Part shown: piece by piece, positions 1 to 7,459 of the stretch
How the letters are laid out: every line of letters starts with the position of its first letter
How positions within the stretch are numbered: position 1 is the stretch's first letter
Assembly: GCA_051306415.1 (NCBI GenBank)
Contig: JBPPNE010000156.1
Location: 1 to 24,391 of the forward strand
DNA length: 24,391 nt
From: CBDDRG01 sp051306415
GTDB lineage: Bacteria; Pseudomonadota; Gammaproteobacteria; Pseudomonadales; Porticoccaceae
Reading direction: 5' to 3'
The notes under the pieces: model-generated
Told to the model about the DNA's origin: nothing
The model's database searches: none
What the model saw: only the letters and a program-made list of their open reading frames with translations
Made by a program: the position numbers and the translations under genes

Positions 1-245
1 CCCATGAAGCCCGCCTTGCGAATATCGTTGGTAAGAATTTCAAGCGCGAACCTTGCGCTCTCCTGCAGGCGCGACTGCGCTTCCTGCATCCGATAGGTCT
101 GTTTGCCGCTCAGGTATATCTTGCCGACACCGGCAATCAAAATGAGCCCAAGCGTCAGCGAGACCATGACCTCAACCAAGGAGAGTCCTTGCTGTGCTCT
201 ACGGGCGACGAGTACAACGGATCGCGCGGCTGACAGCGATTTCAT
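1..245 (-). CDS. pilW: PilW-like minor pilin, N-terminal part only
   Basis: This is the first 81 codons of a type IV pilus assembly protein; the rest lies beyond the left edge. After a basic leader of about 20 residues comes a type III prepilin site, QQG followed by LSLVEVMVSLTLG. The mature protein would therefore begin at Leu, with the conserved Glu at mature position 5 and a hydrophobic helix behind it. The next part (IYLSGKQTYRMQEAQSRLQ, then ESARFALEIL and DIRKAGF) is typical of the PilW helix. PilW belongs to the minor pilin complex that primes pilus assembly in the inner membrane. Its ATG overlaps the pilV stop as ATGA, so the genes are probably translationally coupled. First residue of the mature protein is Leu rather than the usual Phe, which is tolerated by prepilin peptidase. 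Confidence 0.85.
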   Translation of the reverse strand, partial: MKSLSAARSVVLVARRAQQGLSLVEVMVSLTLGLILIAGVGKIYLSGKQTYRMQEAQSRLQESARFALEILTNDIRKAGFM

Positions 246-748
246 GGCTGCAGGCTCGTGACGAAACTTTGGTTTGCCGCACCGGAGCGATCATCGTCCC
301 ACCAGACCTTGACGGCGTAGACATTGCCAACACCGTCACAGGCTGGCGCCGCGGCCGTGCCAACGGGCGTTGGCGTTCCATCAATGCACACGACACCAGT
401 GCCCGATGGCAACTGGTTAGCCAGGATTGCGTTCCACTCGAAGGCGTCGTTGCCGGCCATCTGGGCAGCGGGGCATCCGGCTATGGTCAAACAGGCTGCG
501 GTTTGCGCGGCGGCGGGGTTGTTGTATGCACCATTTTTCGTTCCGGCCGGATTGGCTCTCATGCGATCCGCCATGTCATAGGCCAACTGTGTCGCCTGCG
601 AGCGGTAATAGGCGCTTTGATTGTTGCGCAGGCCCGTTACCTGCAACCCGGCCAAGCCGAGAAGACCGATCGCCAGCACCAGCACAGCCACCAGCACCTC
701 GACTAACGTAAAGCCTCGCGACTTATTGATGGACTGATGTATTTTCAT
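242..748 (-). CDS. pilV: PilV-like minor pilin
   Basis: A 168-residue minor pilin. The leader MKIHQSINKSRG is basic and is followed by FTLVEVLVAVLVLAIGLLG, a standard prepilin peptidase site (Gly12/Phe13) with Glu at mature position 5. The segment NNQSAYYRSQATQLAYDMADRMRANP is the PilV signature, and the C-terminal part has VYAVKVWWDDDRSG. PilV works with the other minor pilins to initiate type IV pili. I chose the ATG at 748 because it overlaps the fimT stop as ATGA, exactly as pilW overlaps pilV. An ATG four codons upstream (760) is also in frame. Neither start has a convincing Shine-Dalgarno sequence, which fits coupled translation. Confidence 0.87.
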   Translation of the reverse strand: MKIHQSINKSRGFTLVEVLVAVLVLAIGLLGLAGLQVTGLRNNQSAYYRSQATQLAYDMADRMRANPAGTKNGAYNNPAAAQTAACLTIAGCPAAQMAGNDAFEWNAILANQLPSGTGVVCIDGTPTPVGTAAAPACDGVGNVYAVKVWWDDDRSGAANQSFVTSLQP

Positions 749-1323
749 GGATTGATGCATGAGGCCAAATTCGTTCCATCGTCCTTGTTGGGAATACCAT
801 TGTTATCACTGTCCACGGCCACCCGCACCCGCCCCATCGCATTGATAACCAGCAGCCGCGAAGTGCGCGCTTCAGGCACATTATTGCCATCGCTGTTGTC
901 GCAGATCGCGAACGATCCTCCGACATTGCTGTTGCTTCTGCCGGTTGGCAGAAAGGAAATAAAATTAACGAAATTCCCATTGGCACGCAGCGTGTAGACG
1001 CCCTGTAGTGCGCCATAAACCCGCAAAACCTCATCGGCACCATTTTTGGTGCCGGATCCATCGTTATCGGTAAATACTTCCCAGCCATTCTCCCAATTTG
1101 GCACCGCAGTTGCTCTTAACGTCACACTGATTCCGCGCCTTATTGACTCGCTTTTGGCGAGATTCATCGCAGTGATCAGTTGATTGGCATTAGTCGTTAG
1201 GCGATTGTTGCGAACCAATTCGGCAAAGCTGGGTATCCCGATCATCAGCAATACCGCCAACACGGCAATGGTGATCATCAACTCAATGAGGGTGAAGCCA
1301 CGGCAGCGCAAGGAACCCATCAT
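745..1323 (-). CDS. fimT: FimT/FimU (GspH-family) minor pseudopilin
   Basis: A 192-residue GspH/FimT-family protein and the first gene of the minor pilin operon. The very short leader MMGSLRCRG is cut before FTLIELMITIAVLAVL (Gly9/Phe10, Glu14 being mature Glu5). The family core is visible: PSFAELVRNNRL, LAKSESIRRG, ENGWEVFTD and RLLVINAMGRVRV. Two late cysteines (141 and 189) could form the C-terminal disulfide seen in this family. Two acidic Asp/Asn-Gly loops stand out. The first, near residues 86-97, is common in the family. The second, near 171-182, fits a calcium-binding loop pattern. FimT and FimU cannot be told apart safely here. It probably has its own promoter between 1324 and 1500, but I see no clear -35/-10 pair. 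Confidence 0.87.
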   Translation of the reverse strand: MMGSLRCRGFTLIELMITIAVLAVLLMIGIPSFAELVRNNRLTTNANQLITAMNLAKSESIRRGISVTLRATAVPNWENGWEVFTDNDGSGTKNGADEVLRVYGALQGVYTLRANGNFVNFISFLPTGRSNSNVGGSFAICDNSDGNNVPEARTSRLLVINAMGRVRVAVDSDNNGIPNKDDGTNLASCINP

Positions 1324-1638
1324 GGCTGCGACATCACGCCGATAGACTGTGTCGCCAAATCAGGATTGATATGATGGATCGGATTCGGCGTTGGTGCCAG
1401 CCCTGATAAAGGGGGGGTAATCGAAGTGGCATCCCTGGCCTTCACAATTTTTATTCCGCTCACATACCTGTGCATGCTCGTTGCAGCTCCCTGCGTAGTC
1501 ATGAACCCTTGATAACAAAAAAACACCCGTATCAGGCGTTTCTGACAAACGGCAACATACCTCGACAGTCAGCAATTGACAACGATAATCGGATCAAAAT
1601 GGTGACCAACGGTCTCAACCCGATTGATGGATCAGCCT
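1324..1638. other. Intergenic region between ispH end and fimT start
   Basis: This 315-base gap lies between two operons on the minus strand. It holds a likely intrinsic terminator for the ispH operon (1516-1542). It must also hold the start signals for fimT, which I could not pinpoint. Short open frames here lack ribosome sites and family features, so I do not call genes. Confidence 0.6.
1516..1542 (-). terminator. Likely Rho-independent terminator of the ispH operon
   Basis: Read on the minus strand, AACGCC pairs with GGTGTT (six pairs, one G-U) around a 7-base loop, and the right arm runs straight into a tract of seven T. It lies about 100 bases past the ispH stop and before fimT, so it would end the murJ-to-ispH transcript. 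The stem is short, so strength is uncertain. Confidence 0.6.
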
Positions 1639-2571
1639 CTATTCAAGTCCCCGAGGCATCGAAAAACAAATATTTTCCGCTTTCCCAGGTAACTCTGTCG
1701 GGTTTTTACCACCCAATTTTTGCAATTGAGCCACCACATCCAGAACGAGCTTTTCCGGCGCGGAGGCACCGGCGGTAATACCAATCGTCTGCGTATTTTC
1801 TAACCACTCCGCGCGGATATCATCGGGCCCGTCAATCAGGTACGCGGTCGCCCCACAGCGTTCAGCGAGTTCGCGCAGACGGTTCGAATTGGAACTGTTG
1901 GGCGATCCGACCACCAGCACCAAACCACACTCAAGAGCGAGCTGGCGGACAGCGTCCTGGCGATTCTGGGTGGCATAGCAGATGTCGTCCTTGCGCGGTC
2001 CACGAATCGCGGGGAAATGCTGCCGAAGCACCTCGATGACTCTCGCGGTATCGTCCATCGACAGCGTGGTTTGGGTCACATAGCACAGCTTTTCCGCATC
2101 TTGAACTATCAGCTTGGGGACATCCGCTGCGCTTTCAACCAGATAAATTGCTCCTCCTCGGGCAGTATCGTACTGCCCCATGGTGCCCTCAACCTCGGGA
2201 TGACCCTGATGCCCGATGAGGATACAGTCCTCGCCGTTGCGACTCGCGCGCTCTACCTCCATATGGACTTTAGTGACCAATGGGCAGGTGGCGTCGAAAA
2301 CCTTGAGCTGTCGAGCGGCAACTTCTCGACGCACTGCCTGGGATACGCCGTGGGCGCTGAAAATGACGATCACGCCATCCGGCACCTCGGCAATCTCCTC
2401 GACGAAGACGGCGCCGCGCGCGCGCAGACTATCGACGACAAATTTGTTGTGAACGACTTCATGGCGAACGTAAATCGGCGGGCCAAAGATGTCGAGAGCG
2501 CGACTGACAATATCAATGGCGCGATCAACACCTGCACAAAAACCACGGGGATTGGCGAGACGAATGTCCAT
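1639..2571 (-). CDS. ispH: 4-hydroxy-3-methylbut-2-enyl diphosphate reductase (IspH)
   Basis: IspH catalyses the last step of the MEP isoprenoid pathway, reducing HMBPP to IPP and DMAPP with an iron-sulfur cluster in the cytoplasm. The 310-residue length is normal. The start LANPRGFCAGVDRAI carries cluster ligand Cys12. The other two ligands are Cys96 (DATCPLV) and Cys198 (KDDICYATQNRQ). Substrate-binding residues are visible as His41 (RHEVVHN), His74 (SAHGVS) and His124/Glu126 (GHPEVEGT), plus the SPNSSNSNRL stretch. The ATG shares one base with the fkpB stop (TGATG). The pair fkpB-ispH after lspA is the usual gammaproteobacterial order. Nothing is missing. Confidence 0.97.
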   Translation of the reverse strand: MDIRLANPRGFCAGVDRAIDIVSRALDIFGPPIYVRHEVVHNKFVVDSLRARGAVFVEEIAEVPDGVIVIFSAHGVSQAVRREVAARQLKVFDATCPLVTKVHMEVERASRNGEDCILIGHQGHPEVEGTMGQYDTARGGAIYLVESAADVPKLIVQDAEKLCYVTQTTLSMDDTARVIEVLRQHFPAIRGPRKDDICYATQNRQDAVRQLALECGLVLVVGSPNSSNSNRLRELAERCGATAYLIDGPDDIRAEWLENTQTIGITAGASAPEKLVLDVVAQLQKLGGKNPTELPGKAENICFSMPRGLE

Positions 2572-3068
2572 CAGCCGGTATCTCCAGAACGCACATGTCC
2601 GGCGTCCAGATCTTGCACGAGATTAATGCGACGCTGACGCACAGCCTTGATCTTTACCCGAAAAATGATCGTGCGCCCGGCCAAGGGATGGTTGAAGTCA
2701 ACGTCGACATAATCGTCGTCCGCCGACATCACCACGCCGGCCGTTTCCACCTGACTGGCGTCGGCAAAGGACACCACCAAACCTTCGCTCAAGGGTAAAT
2801 CAGCGGCAAATTGGCGGCGAGGGATGCGCTGAATATTATCGGGATTATGAGCGCCGAAACCCTCCTCGGGGGAGACGCTGAATGTCTCCAGGGCACCGGC
2901 CTCAAAGCCTAACAGCAGCCGCTCAAACCCCGGCGGAAGACTGCCGTCACCCAAGGTAAAAGTAGCTGGCAACGTGTCGAAGTTGGAGTCGATGACAGCG
3001 CCGTCGATCAGTGCCAGGGAAAAATACAGCGTCACTTCGCAACCGGGGCCGATAACAAGCTCAGACAT
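2571..3068 (-). CDS. fkpB: FKBP-type peptidyl-prolyl cis-trans isomerase, SlpA/FkpB type
   Basis: A 165-residue cytoplasmic prolyl isomerase of the SlpA subfamily (FKBP fold with an inserted flap chaperone domain). Visible hallmarks are EVTLYFSLAL and GAVIDSNFD at the N terminus, LPPGFERLLLGFEAG in the FKBP core, PEEGFGAHNPDNIQRIPR at the flap insertion, and DFNHPLAGRTIIFRVKI near the end. I chose the ATG at 3068 (MSELVIGPG) because it matches the family N terminus and overlaps the lspA stop by 8 bases. An upstream in-frame ATG at 3107 would put 13 atypical residues in front. The stop overlaps the ispH ATG by one base. Confidence 0.93.
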   Translation of the reverse strand: MSELVIGPGCEVTLYFSLALIDGAVIDSNFDTLPATFTLGDGSLPPGFERLLLGFEAGALETFSVSPEEGFGAHNPDNIQRIPRRQFAADLPLSEGLVVSFADASQVETAGVVMSADDDYVDVDFNHPLAGRTIIFRVKIKAVRQRRINLVQDLDAGHVRSGDTG

Positions 3069-3549
3069 GGCGATCATCTCGCTCACGGCTGAACAGCGAG
3101 AGGGCAATCAGCAGCGCCGCACCCAGAGTAATCGCAGAATCCGCCAGATTGAACGCTGGCCAGTAGTGCTCCTTGTAATGGAGATGAATAAAATCCACCA
3201 CATATCCCAACGTCAACCGGTCCCACAGATTGCCCAGTGCGCCGCTCAGCACCAGGGTCAAGCCCAAACCCTGTCCCTTGGCATTTGCTGGCAAGCGATA
3301 AATCCACACCAGCAAGACAGCACTGACCACCGTGGCGATCGCGCCGAACAACCAGCGCTGCCAGCCGCCGGCCTGGCTGAGGAAGCTGAACGCCGCTCCG
3401 GTATTGTGCAATAACGTTAAATCGAAAAATCCGCTCACTGCGACTGGCTCGCCATACCACAGGCGCGCGGTCGCCAACTGTTTGGTACCTTGATCGGCGG
3501 CGATCACCAAGATCGCCAACAGATACCAGCTCAAGGTCACCCTCCGCAT
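3061..3549 (-). CDS. lspA: Lipoprotein signal peptidase (signal peptidase II)
   Basis: LspA is an inner-membrane aspartic protease that removes signal peptides from diacylglyceryl-modified prolipoproteins. The 162 residues contain four hydrophobic segments (about 7-19, 67-86, 95-112 and 133-152). Family motifs are AADQGTKQLA (Asp19), LLHNTGAAFSFL, and SGALGNLWDRL. The catalytic aspartates are Asp119 (GYVVDFIHLH) and Asp137 (FNLADSAI). The gene begins within the ileS stop (TGATG) and overlaps fkpB, so the three are likely made from one transcript. A likely client is the TlpA-like lipoprotein encoded at 15375-15881. Confidence 0.96.
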   Translation of the reverse strand: MRRVTLSWYLLAILVIAADQGTKQLATARLWYGEPVAVSGFFDLTLLHNTGAAFSFLSQAGGWQRWLFGAIATVVSAVLLVWIYRLPANAKGQGLGLTLVLSGALGNLWDRLTLGYVVDFIHLHYKEHYWPAFNLADSAITLGAALLIALSLFSRERDDRHV

Positions 3550-6383
3550 CAGGCGTAGCGCCGCCGTTCGCCGGCACCAGCAACGTTATCGACGCAGCGC
3601 CCGCACAGAACCGGGTACCCGGCATTAGCGCCGACGTCATCGCGCTGGTGCCAGCAACGCACGCATTTCGCGGCCGACGACTTGGCCACCGCGAGTCGCA
3701 ATCCGGGGATGTCGGTCGGTTCGGCGTCGGCGCGCGCCGCATCGATTGAAACCGCATCGTCGATTGAAACCAGGGTCGCTTTCGAGGTAATGAGCACAAA
3801 GCGCAACTCGTCCCCTAGCTTGGCGAGTACCCGGTATGTCCTATCCTCCGCGTAAAGCGTCACTTCCGCCTCCAGAGAACCGCCCAGCGCACCGGCACCC
3901 CGCTGTTGCTCCATCGCCTTGTTAACCGCGTCTTTCACCTGCATCACACACTCCCAGTCGGCACTGGTGAGGTCGCCGATAGCGGGCCGTTCCGACAGTG
4001 GATACCACTCCGCAAGAAAAACCGAAGGCTCGCGGGTACCGGGCAGATAACGCCAGATTTCCTCGGCAGTGAAACTCAATATAGGTGCGAGCCAACGCAC
4101 CAGCGCTTCGGCGATCTGGTAGAGCGCAGTCTGCGCGGAGCGTCTCACCAAGCTGTCAGCGCGACAGGTGTATTGGCGATCCTTGATGATATCTAGATAG
4201 AAGCCGCCGAGATCGCGAACACAGAAGTTGTGCAGCTTCTGATAGATACCGTGCAAATTGTAAACCTCATACGCGGCGATGATCTCCTTTTGCAAGCGCG
4301 CGGCACGATCCACCGCCCACTGGTCCAGCGCCAACATCTGGTCGACCGGGATCAGATGCCGATCAGGATCAAAACCCTCCAGGTTGGCGAGCAGAAACCG
4401 CGCGGTATTGCGAATACGCCGGTAGGAATCCGCCGTGCGCTTGAGAATTTCATCGGAAACGGTCATTTCGCCACTGAAATCCGTCGAGGCCACCCAGAGG
4501 CGCAGCACGTCCGCGCCGAGGTCGTTGGTGACCTGCTGGGGCGCGACCACATTGCCGAGGGACTTCGACATCTTGTGGCCGGCAGCATCGACGGTGAAGC
4601 CGTGCGTCAACACCGCCTTGTAGGGCGGATTGCCGTTGATGGCGACGGCGGTTTTCAGCGACGACTGGAACCAGCCGCGGTGCTGGTCGGAGCCTTCGAG
4701 GTAGAGATCGGCGGGATAGCCCAGTTCCGGCCGCGCGCGCAGCACCGCGTCGTGGGTAACACCGGAATCGAACCAGACATCCAGGGTATCAGTCACCTTG
4801 CTGTAGTTGACCGCCTCGCCGCCCAGCAAGTCACTGGCTTCGAGGTCATACCAGGCATCGATACCGGCATCCTCCACCCGCCGGGCGACGGCTTCGATCA
4901 GTTTCGACGTATCGGGGTGGAGGTCGCCAGTCTGCTTGTGCACGAACAGTGCGATCGGAACCCCCCAAGTGCGCTGGCGGGAGATGCACCAGTCGGGGCT
5001 GTTACCCAGCATCGCCTCCATCCGCGCCTGCCCCCAATCGGGATACCAGGCAACCCCATTGACCGCCGCCATGGCTTTTGCCAGCAGGCCATTGGCGGTC
5101 ATACTGACGAACCACTGCGGCGTGGCGCGATAAATCAGCGGTGTTTTGGTGCGCCAGCAATGCGGAAAACTGTGGGTGATCTTGGCGACCGCCAGCAAAT
5201 TGCCGCGCTCCCTGAGCACATCGATCACCGACTCATCCACCTTGTAGACATGCATGCCGGCGAACAGCGGCACATCGCCGCGATAGATGCCGTCATCATC
5301 AATGTAGTTGAGCGTGCCCAGGCCGTATTCAGCACCGGCGACGAAATCTTCGACCCCGTGATCGGGGGCGGTGTGGACCGCGCCGGTGCCCGCTGCCGTG
5401 GTGACGTGATCACCGAGAATCACCGGAACCTGCCGATCATAGAACGGATGGCGAAGCAACAGATGCTCGAGAGCGGCGCCCTTGCAGCGACCGACGACCC
5501 GGTGACGACTGATATCCCAGCGCGACAAGGTAGCCTCCAGAAGCGCCTCGGCGACAATAAAACGGCGGTTCACCCCGCCGATGTCGCAGGCCACCACCAG
5601 GTAATCGAGCCCGGCATTCACCGCCACCGCCTGATTGGCCGGCAAGGTCCATGGCGTCGTGGTCCAGATCGCCAGCGCCAGTTCACCGCGGCCCTCGATA
5701 CCGTCGAATGCCGCGACCCAGGCTGCTTCATCGGCGACGGCAAATCTCACATCGATCGCAAACGACGTCTTGTCCTGGTACTCCACTTCGGCTTCAGCCA
5801 GCGCCGATGCACCGACCACGCTCCAGTACACTGGTTTGTAGCCGCGCACCAGATGGCCGTTGGCAGCGATCTTGCCGAGCGCTCGAATAATAGCCGCCTC
5901 GACCTTGAAATCGAGCGTCAGGTAGGGCCGGTCCCAGTCGCCAAGCACACCCAGGCGAATAAAATCGCGCTTTTGCGCGGCAATCTGGGTAAGCGCGTAT
6001 TCCCGGCATTTCTGCCGAAAAGTCTTGAAATCGACCTTGGCCCCCGCCTTGCCGATTTTCTTCTCAACCTGGTGCTCGATAGGTAGGCCGTGGCAGTCCC
6101 AACCCGGCACATAGGGCGCGTCGTAGCCCGCCAACGTGCGCGACTTGACGATAATATCCTTGAGCACTTTATTAACGGCATGACCAATGTGGATGTCGCC
6201 GTTGGCGTAGGGCGGTCCGTCATGGAGAATGAACTTGGGTCGCCCGGCGCGAGCGGCGCGAATCGACTGGTACAGCTGCTCGTCCTGCCAGCGCTGCAAT
6301 AACTGTGGCTCGCGCTGGGCCAGATTAGCCTTCATCGGAAAATCCGTCTTCGGCAGGTTGAGCGTGGCTTTGTAGTCGGTCAT
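3549..6383 (-). CDS. ileS: Isoleucyl-tRNA synthetase
   Basis: A class I aminoacyl-tRNA synthetase of 944 residues, close to the E. coli length. The HIGH motif is at residues 65-68 (GDIHIGHAVNK) and the KMSKS loop (GHKMSKSLGN) near residue 605. The CP1 editing domain is present (TTTPWTLPAN, GTGAVHTAPDHG). The C-terminal zinc site has CVRC and CGRC pairs. The ATG at 6383 overlaps the ribF stop as ATGA. One oddity: the segment before SALAEAEVEY, which in E. coli IleS reads WCVDC, reads WSVVG here, so both of those cysteines are lost. The enzyme otherwise looks complete. Confidence 0.97.
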   Translation of the reverse strand: MTDYKATLNLPKTDFPMKANLAQREPQLLQRWQDEQLYQSIRAARAGRPKFILHDGPPYANGDIHIGHAVNKVLKDIIVKSRTLAGYDAPYVPGWDCHGLPIEHQVEKKIGKAGAKVDFKTFRQKCREYALTQIAAQKRDFIRLGVLGDWDRPYLTLDFKVEAAIIRALGKIAANGHLVRGYKPVYWSVVGASALAEAEVEYQDKTSFAIDVRFAVADEAAWVAAFDGIEGRGELALAIWTTTPWTLPANQAVAVNAGLDYLVVACDIGGVNRRFIVAEALLEATLSRWDISRHRVVGRCKGAALEHLLLRHPFYDRQVPVILGDHVTTAAGTGAVHTAPDHGVEDFVAGAEYGLGTLNYIDDDGIYRGDVPLFAGMHVYKVDESVIDVLRERGNLLAVAKITHSFPHCWRTKTPLIYRATPQWFVSMTANGLLAKAMAAVNGVAWYPDWGQARMEAMLGNSPDWCISRQRTWGVPIALFVHKQTGDLHPDTSKLIEAVARRVEDAGIDAWYDLEASDLLGGEAVNYSKVTDTLDVWFDSGVTHDAVLRARPELGYPADLYLEGSDQHRGWFQSSLKTAVAINGNPPYKAVLTHGFTVDAAGHKMSKSLGNVVAPQQVTNDLGADVLRLWVASTDFSGEMTVSDEILKRTADSYRRIRNTARFLLANLEGFDPDRHLIPVDQMLALDQWAVDRAARLQKEIIAAYEVYNLHGIYQKLHNFCVRDLGGFYLDIIKDRQYTCRADSLVRRSAQTALYQIAEALVRWLAPILSFTAEEIWRYLPGTREPSVFLAEWYPLSERPAIGDLTSADWECVMQVKDAVNKAMEQQRGAGALGGSLEAEVTLYAEDRTYRVLAKLGDELRFVLITSKATLVSIDDAVSIDAARADAEPTDIPGLRLAVAKSSAAKCVRCWHQRDDVGANAGYPVLCGRCVDNVAGAGERRRYA

Positions 6384-7357
6384 AACTGCATCGTCAGCGG
6401 TCGGCAGGGCAGCGCGAAATACTGGCGGGCAGCGGCGATATCCGCCGTGATATGCGCCACCAGCTTATCGAGCGTAGAAAATTTCTGCTCGTCACGCAGC
6501 TTGTGGAGAAACTCCACAACGATGCGCTGACCATAAATGTCACCACTCCAATCGAGCAAATGAACCTCCAAAACCGGTTTGACGAGATCACCCACCGTGG
6601 GGCGCACCCCCACATTGGCCACCCCTTTGATTTTTTCGCCCTGCATACCGGGCACCTGCACCTCCACCGCAAACACGCCTTGCAGTGGCGCGCGATAGCG
6701 GTACAGGTTGACGTTGGCAGTGGGCACACCGAGTTGCCGCCCCAGACGTTGGCCATAAACGACCCGGCCGGCAATGCTGAAGGGTCGGCCCAGAAGCCGC
6801 TCCGCCTGCACAAAACACCCGGCTTCCAGCTCACGGCGTATGCGCGTGCTGCTGATGCGCTCGCCATCCATCTCGACGGTGTGCGTGTCCAGCACTTCAA
6901 AGCCGTGGTACATACCGTTCAGGTAAAGCATGGAAAAATCACCCTTGCGGTCGCAACCGAAGCGAAAGTCATCGCCGACCACCAGACAGCGCACGCCGAC
7001 ACCCTGAACCAACAACTGATCGACAAACTGCTGCGCCGATAGGCTGCGCAGCGAGCGATTGAACTGGAGACAAAACACGCGGTCGATGCCCGCCGCCCTC
7101 AGCGCATCGACTTTTTCTCGCAGACGCATCAACCGGGCCGGCGCCCTTTCACCGGAAAAATACTCCTGCGGCTGCGGCTCGAACATCATCACCACCGACG
7201 GCAGGCTGTAATGGTCGGAGCGCTCCCTGACCTGCTCAATGATGGCCTGATGGCCGAGGTGGAAGCCATCGAACGAACCAATCGTGGCCACACTGCCACG
7301 GTGTTGCTCGCGCAGGTTGTGGAGGCCACGAATAAAGTAATTTTTCTCCCGATTCAA
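6380..7357 (-). CDS. ribF: Bifunctional riboflavin kinase / FAD synthetase
   Basis: RibF makes FMN from riboflavin and then FAD. The adenylyltransferase domain comes first (SVATIGSFDGFHLGHQ, MFEPQPQEYF, VGDDFRFG, ISSTRIRRELEAG). The kinase domain follows (GRQLGVPTANVNL, GVANVGVRPTV, LEVHLLDW). The family N terminus aligns at FIRGLHNL, and no ATG lies just upstream in frame. I chose TTG at 7357, giving 325 residues. TTG at 7366, which has GGAAG 8 bases upstream, and GTG at 7381 are alternatives. The frame stays open far upstream inside murJ, but that stretch is murJ antiframe. It is the gene between murJ and ileS, as in Pseudomonas. The start is uncertain; the identity is not. Confidence 0.93.
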   Translation of the reverse strand: MNREKNYFIRGLHNLREQHRGSVATIGSFDGFHLGHQAIIEQVRERSDHYSLPSVVMMFEPQPQEYFSGERAPARLMRLREKVDALRAAGIDRVFCLQFNRSLRSLSAQQFVDQLLVQGVGVRCLVVGDDFRFGCDRKGDFSMLYLNGMYHGFEVLDTHTVEMDGERISSTRIRRELEAGCFVQAERLLGRPFSIAGRVVYGQRLGRQLGVPTANVNLYRYRAPLQGVFAVEVQVPGMQGEKIKGVANVGVRPTVGDLVKPVLEVHLLDWSGDIYGQRIVVEFLHKLRDEQKFSTLDKLVAHITADIAAARQYFALPCRPLTMQL

Positions 7358-7419
7358 CTCTGGCAAGAGGAAATCTTCCACGCCTGTCAAAGGAGGCGAA
7401 GTATACCCCAGCACTGGAG

Positions 7420-7459
7420 CTAGTGAAGCGGCCGGGAGTGAGTGAAGCGGCCGCACTAG
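7420..7459. repeat. Direct and inverted repeat at the murJ 3' end
   Basis: AGTGAAGCGGCCG occurs at 7422-7434 and again at 7441-7453. The outer ends are also inverted: CTAGTG (7420-7425) faces CACTAG (7454-7459), with CGGCCG inside each arm. The murJ stop codon lies in the right arm. No T tract follows on either strand, so a simple intrinsic terminator is unlikely. It could be a local duplication or an RNA hairpin in the murJ-ribF spacer. Confidence 0.6.

Noticed and set aside
1360..1575. Small genes in the fimT-ispH gap
   Set aside because: They overlap the likely terminator, have no ribosome site and no recognisable motif.
4230..6086. 618-codon open frame on the plus strand
   Set aside because: It lies wholly antisense to ileS and is an artefact of high GC codon use; no domain or ribosome site is seen.
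7420..7459. Cloning-vector remnant (NotI-like GCGGCCGC with CACTAG)
   Set aside because: The stretch is part of the murJ 3' end in frame, and no further vector sequence flanks it.
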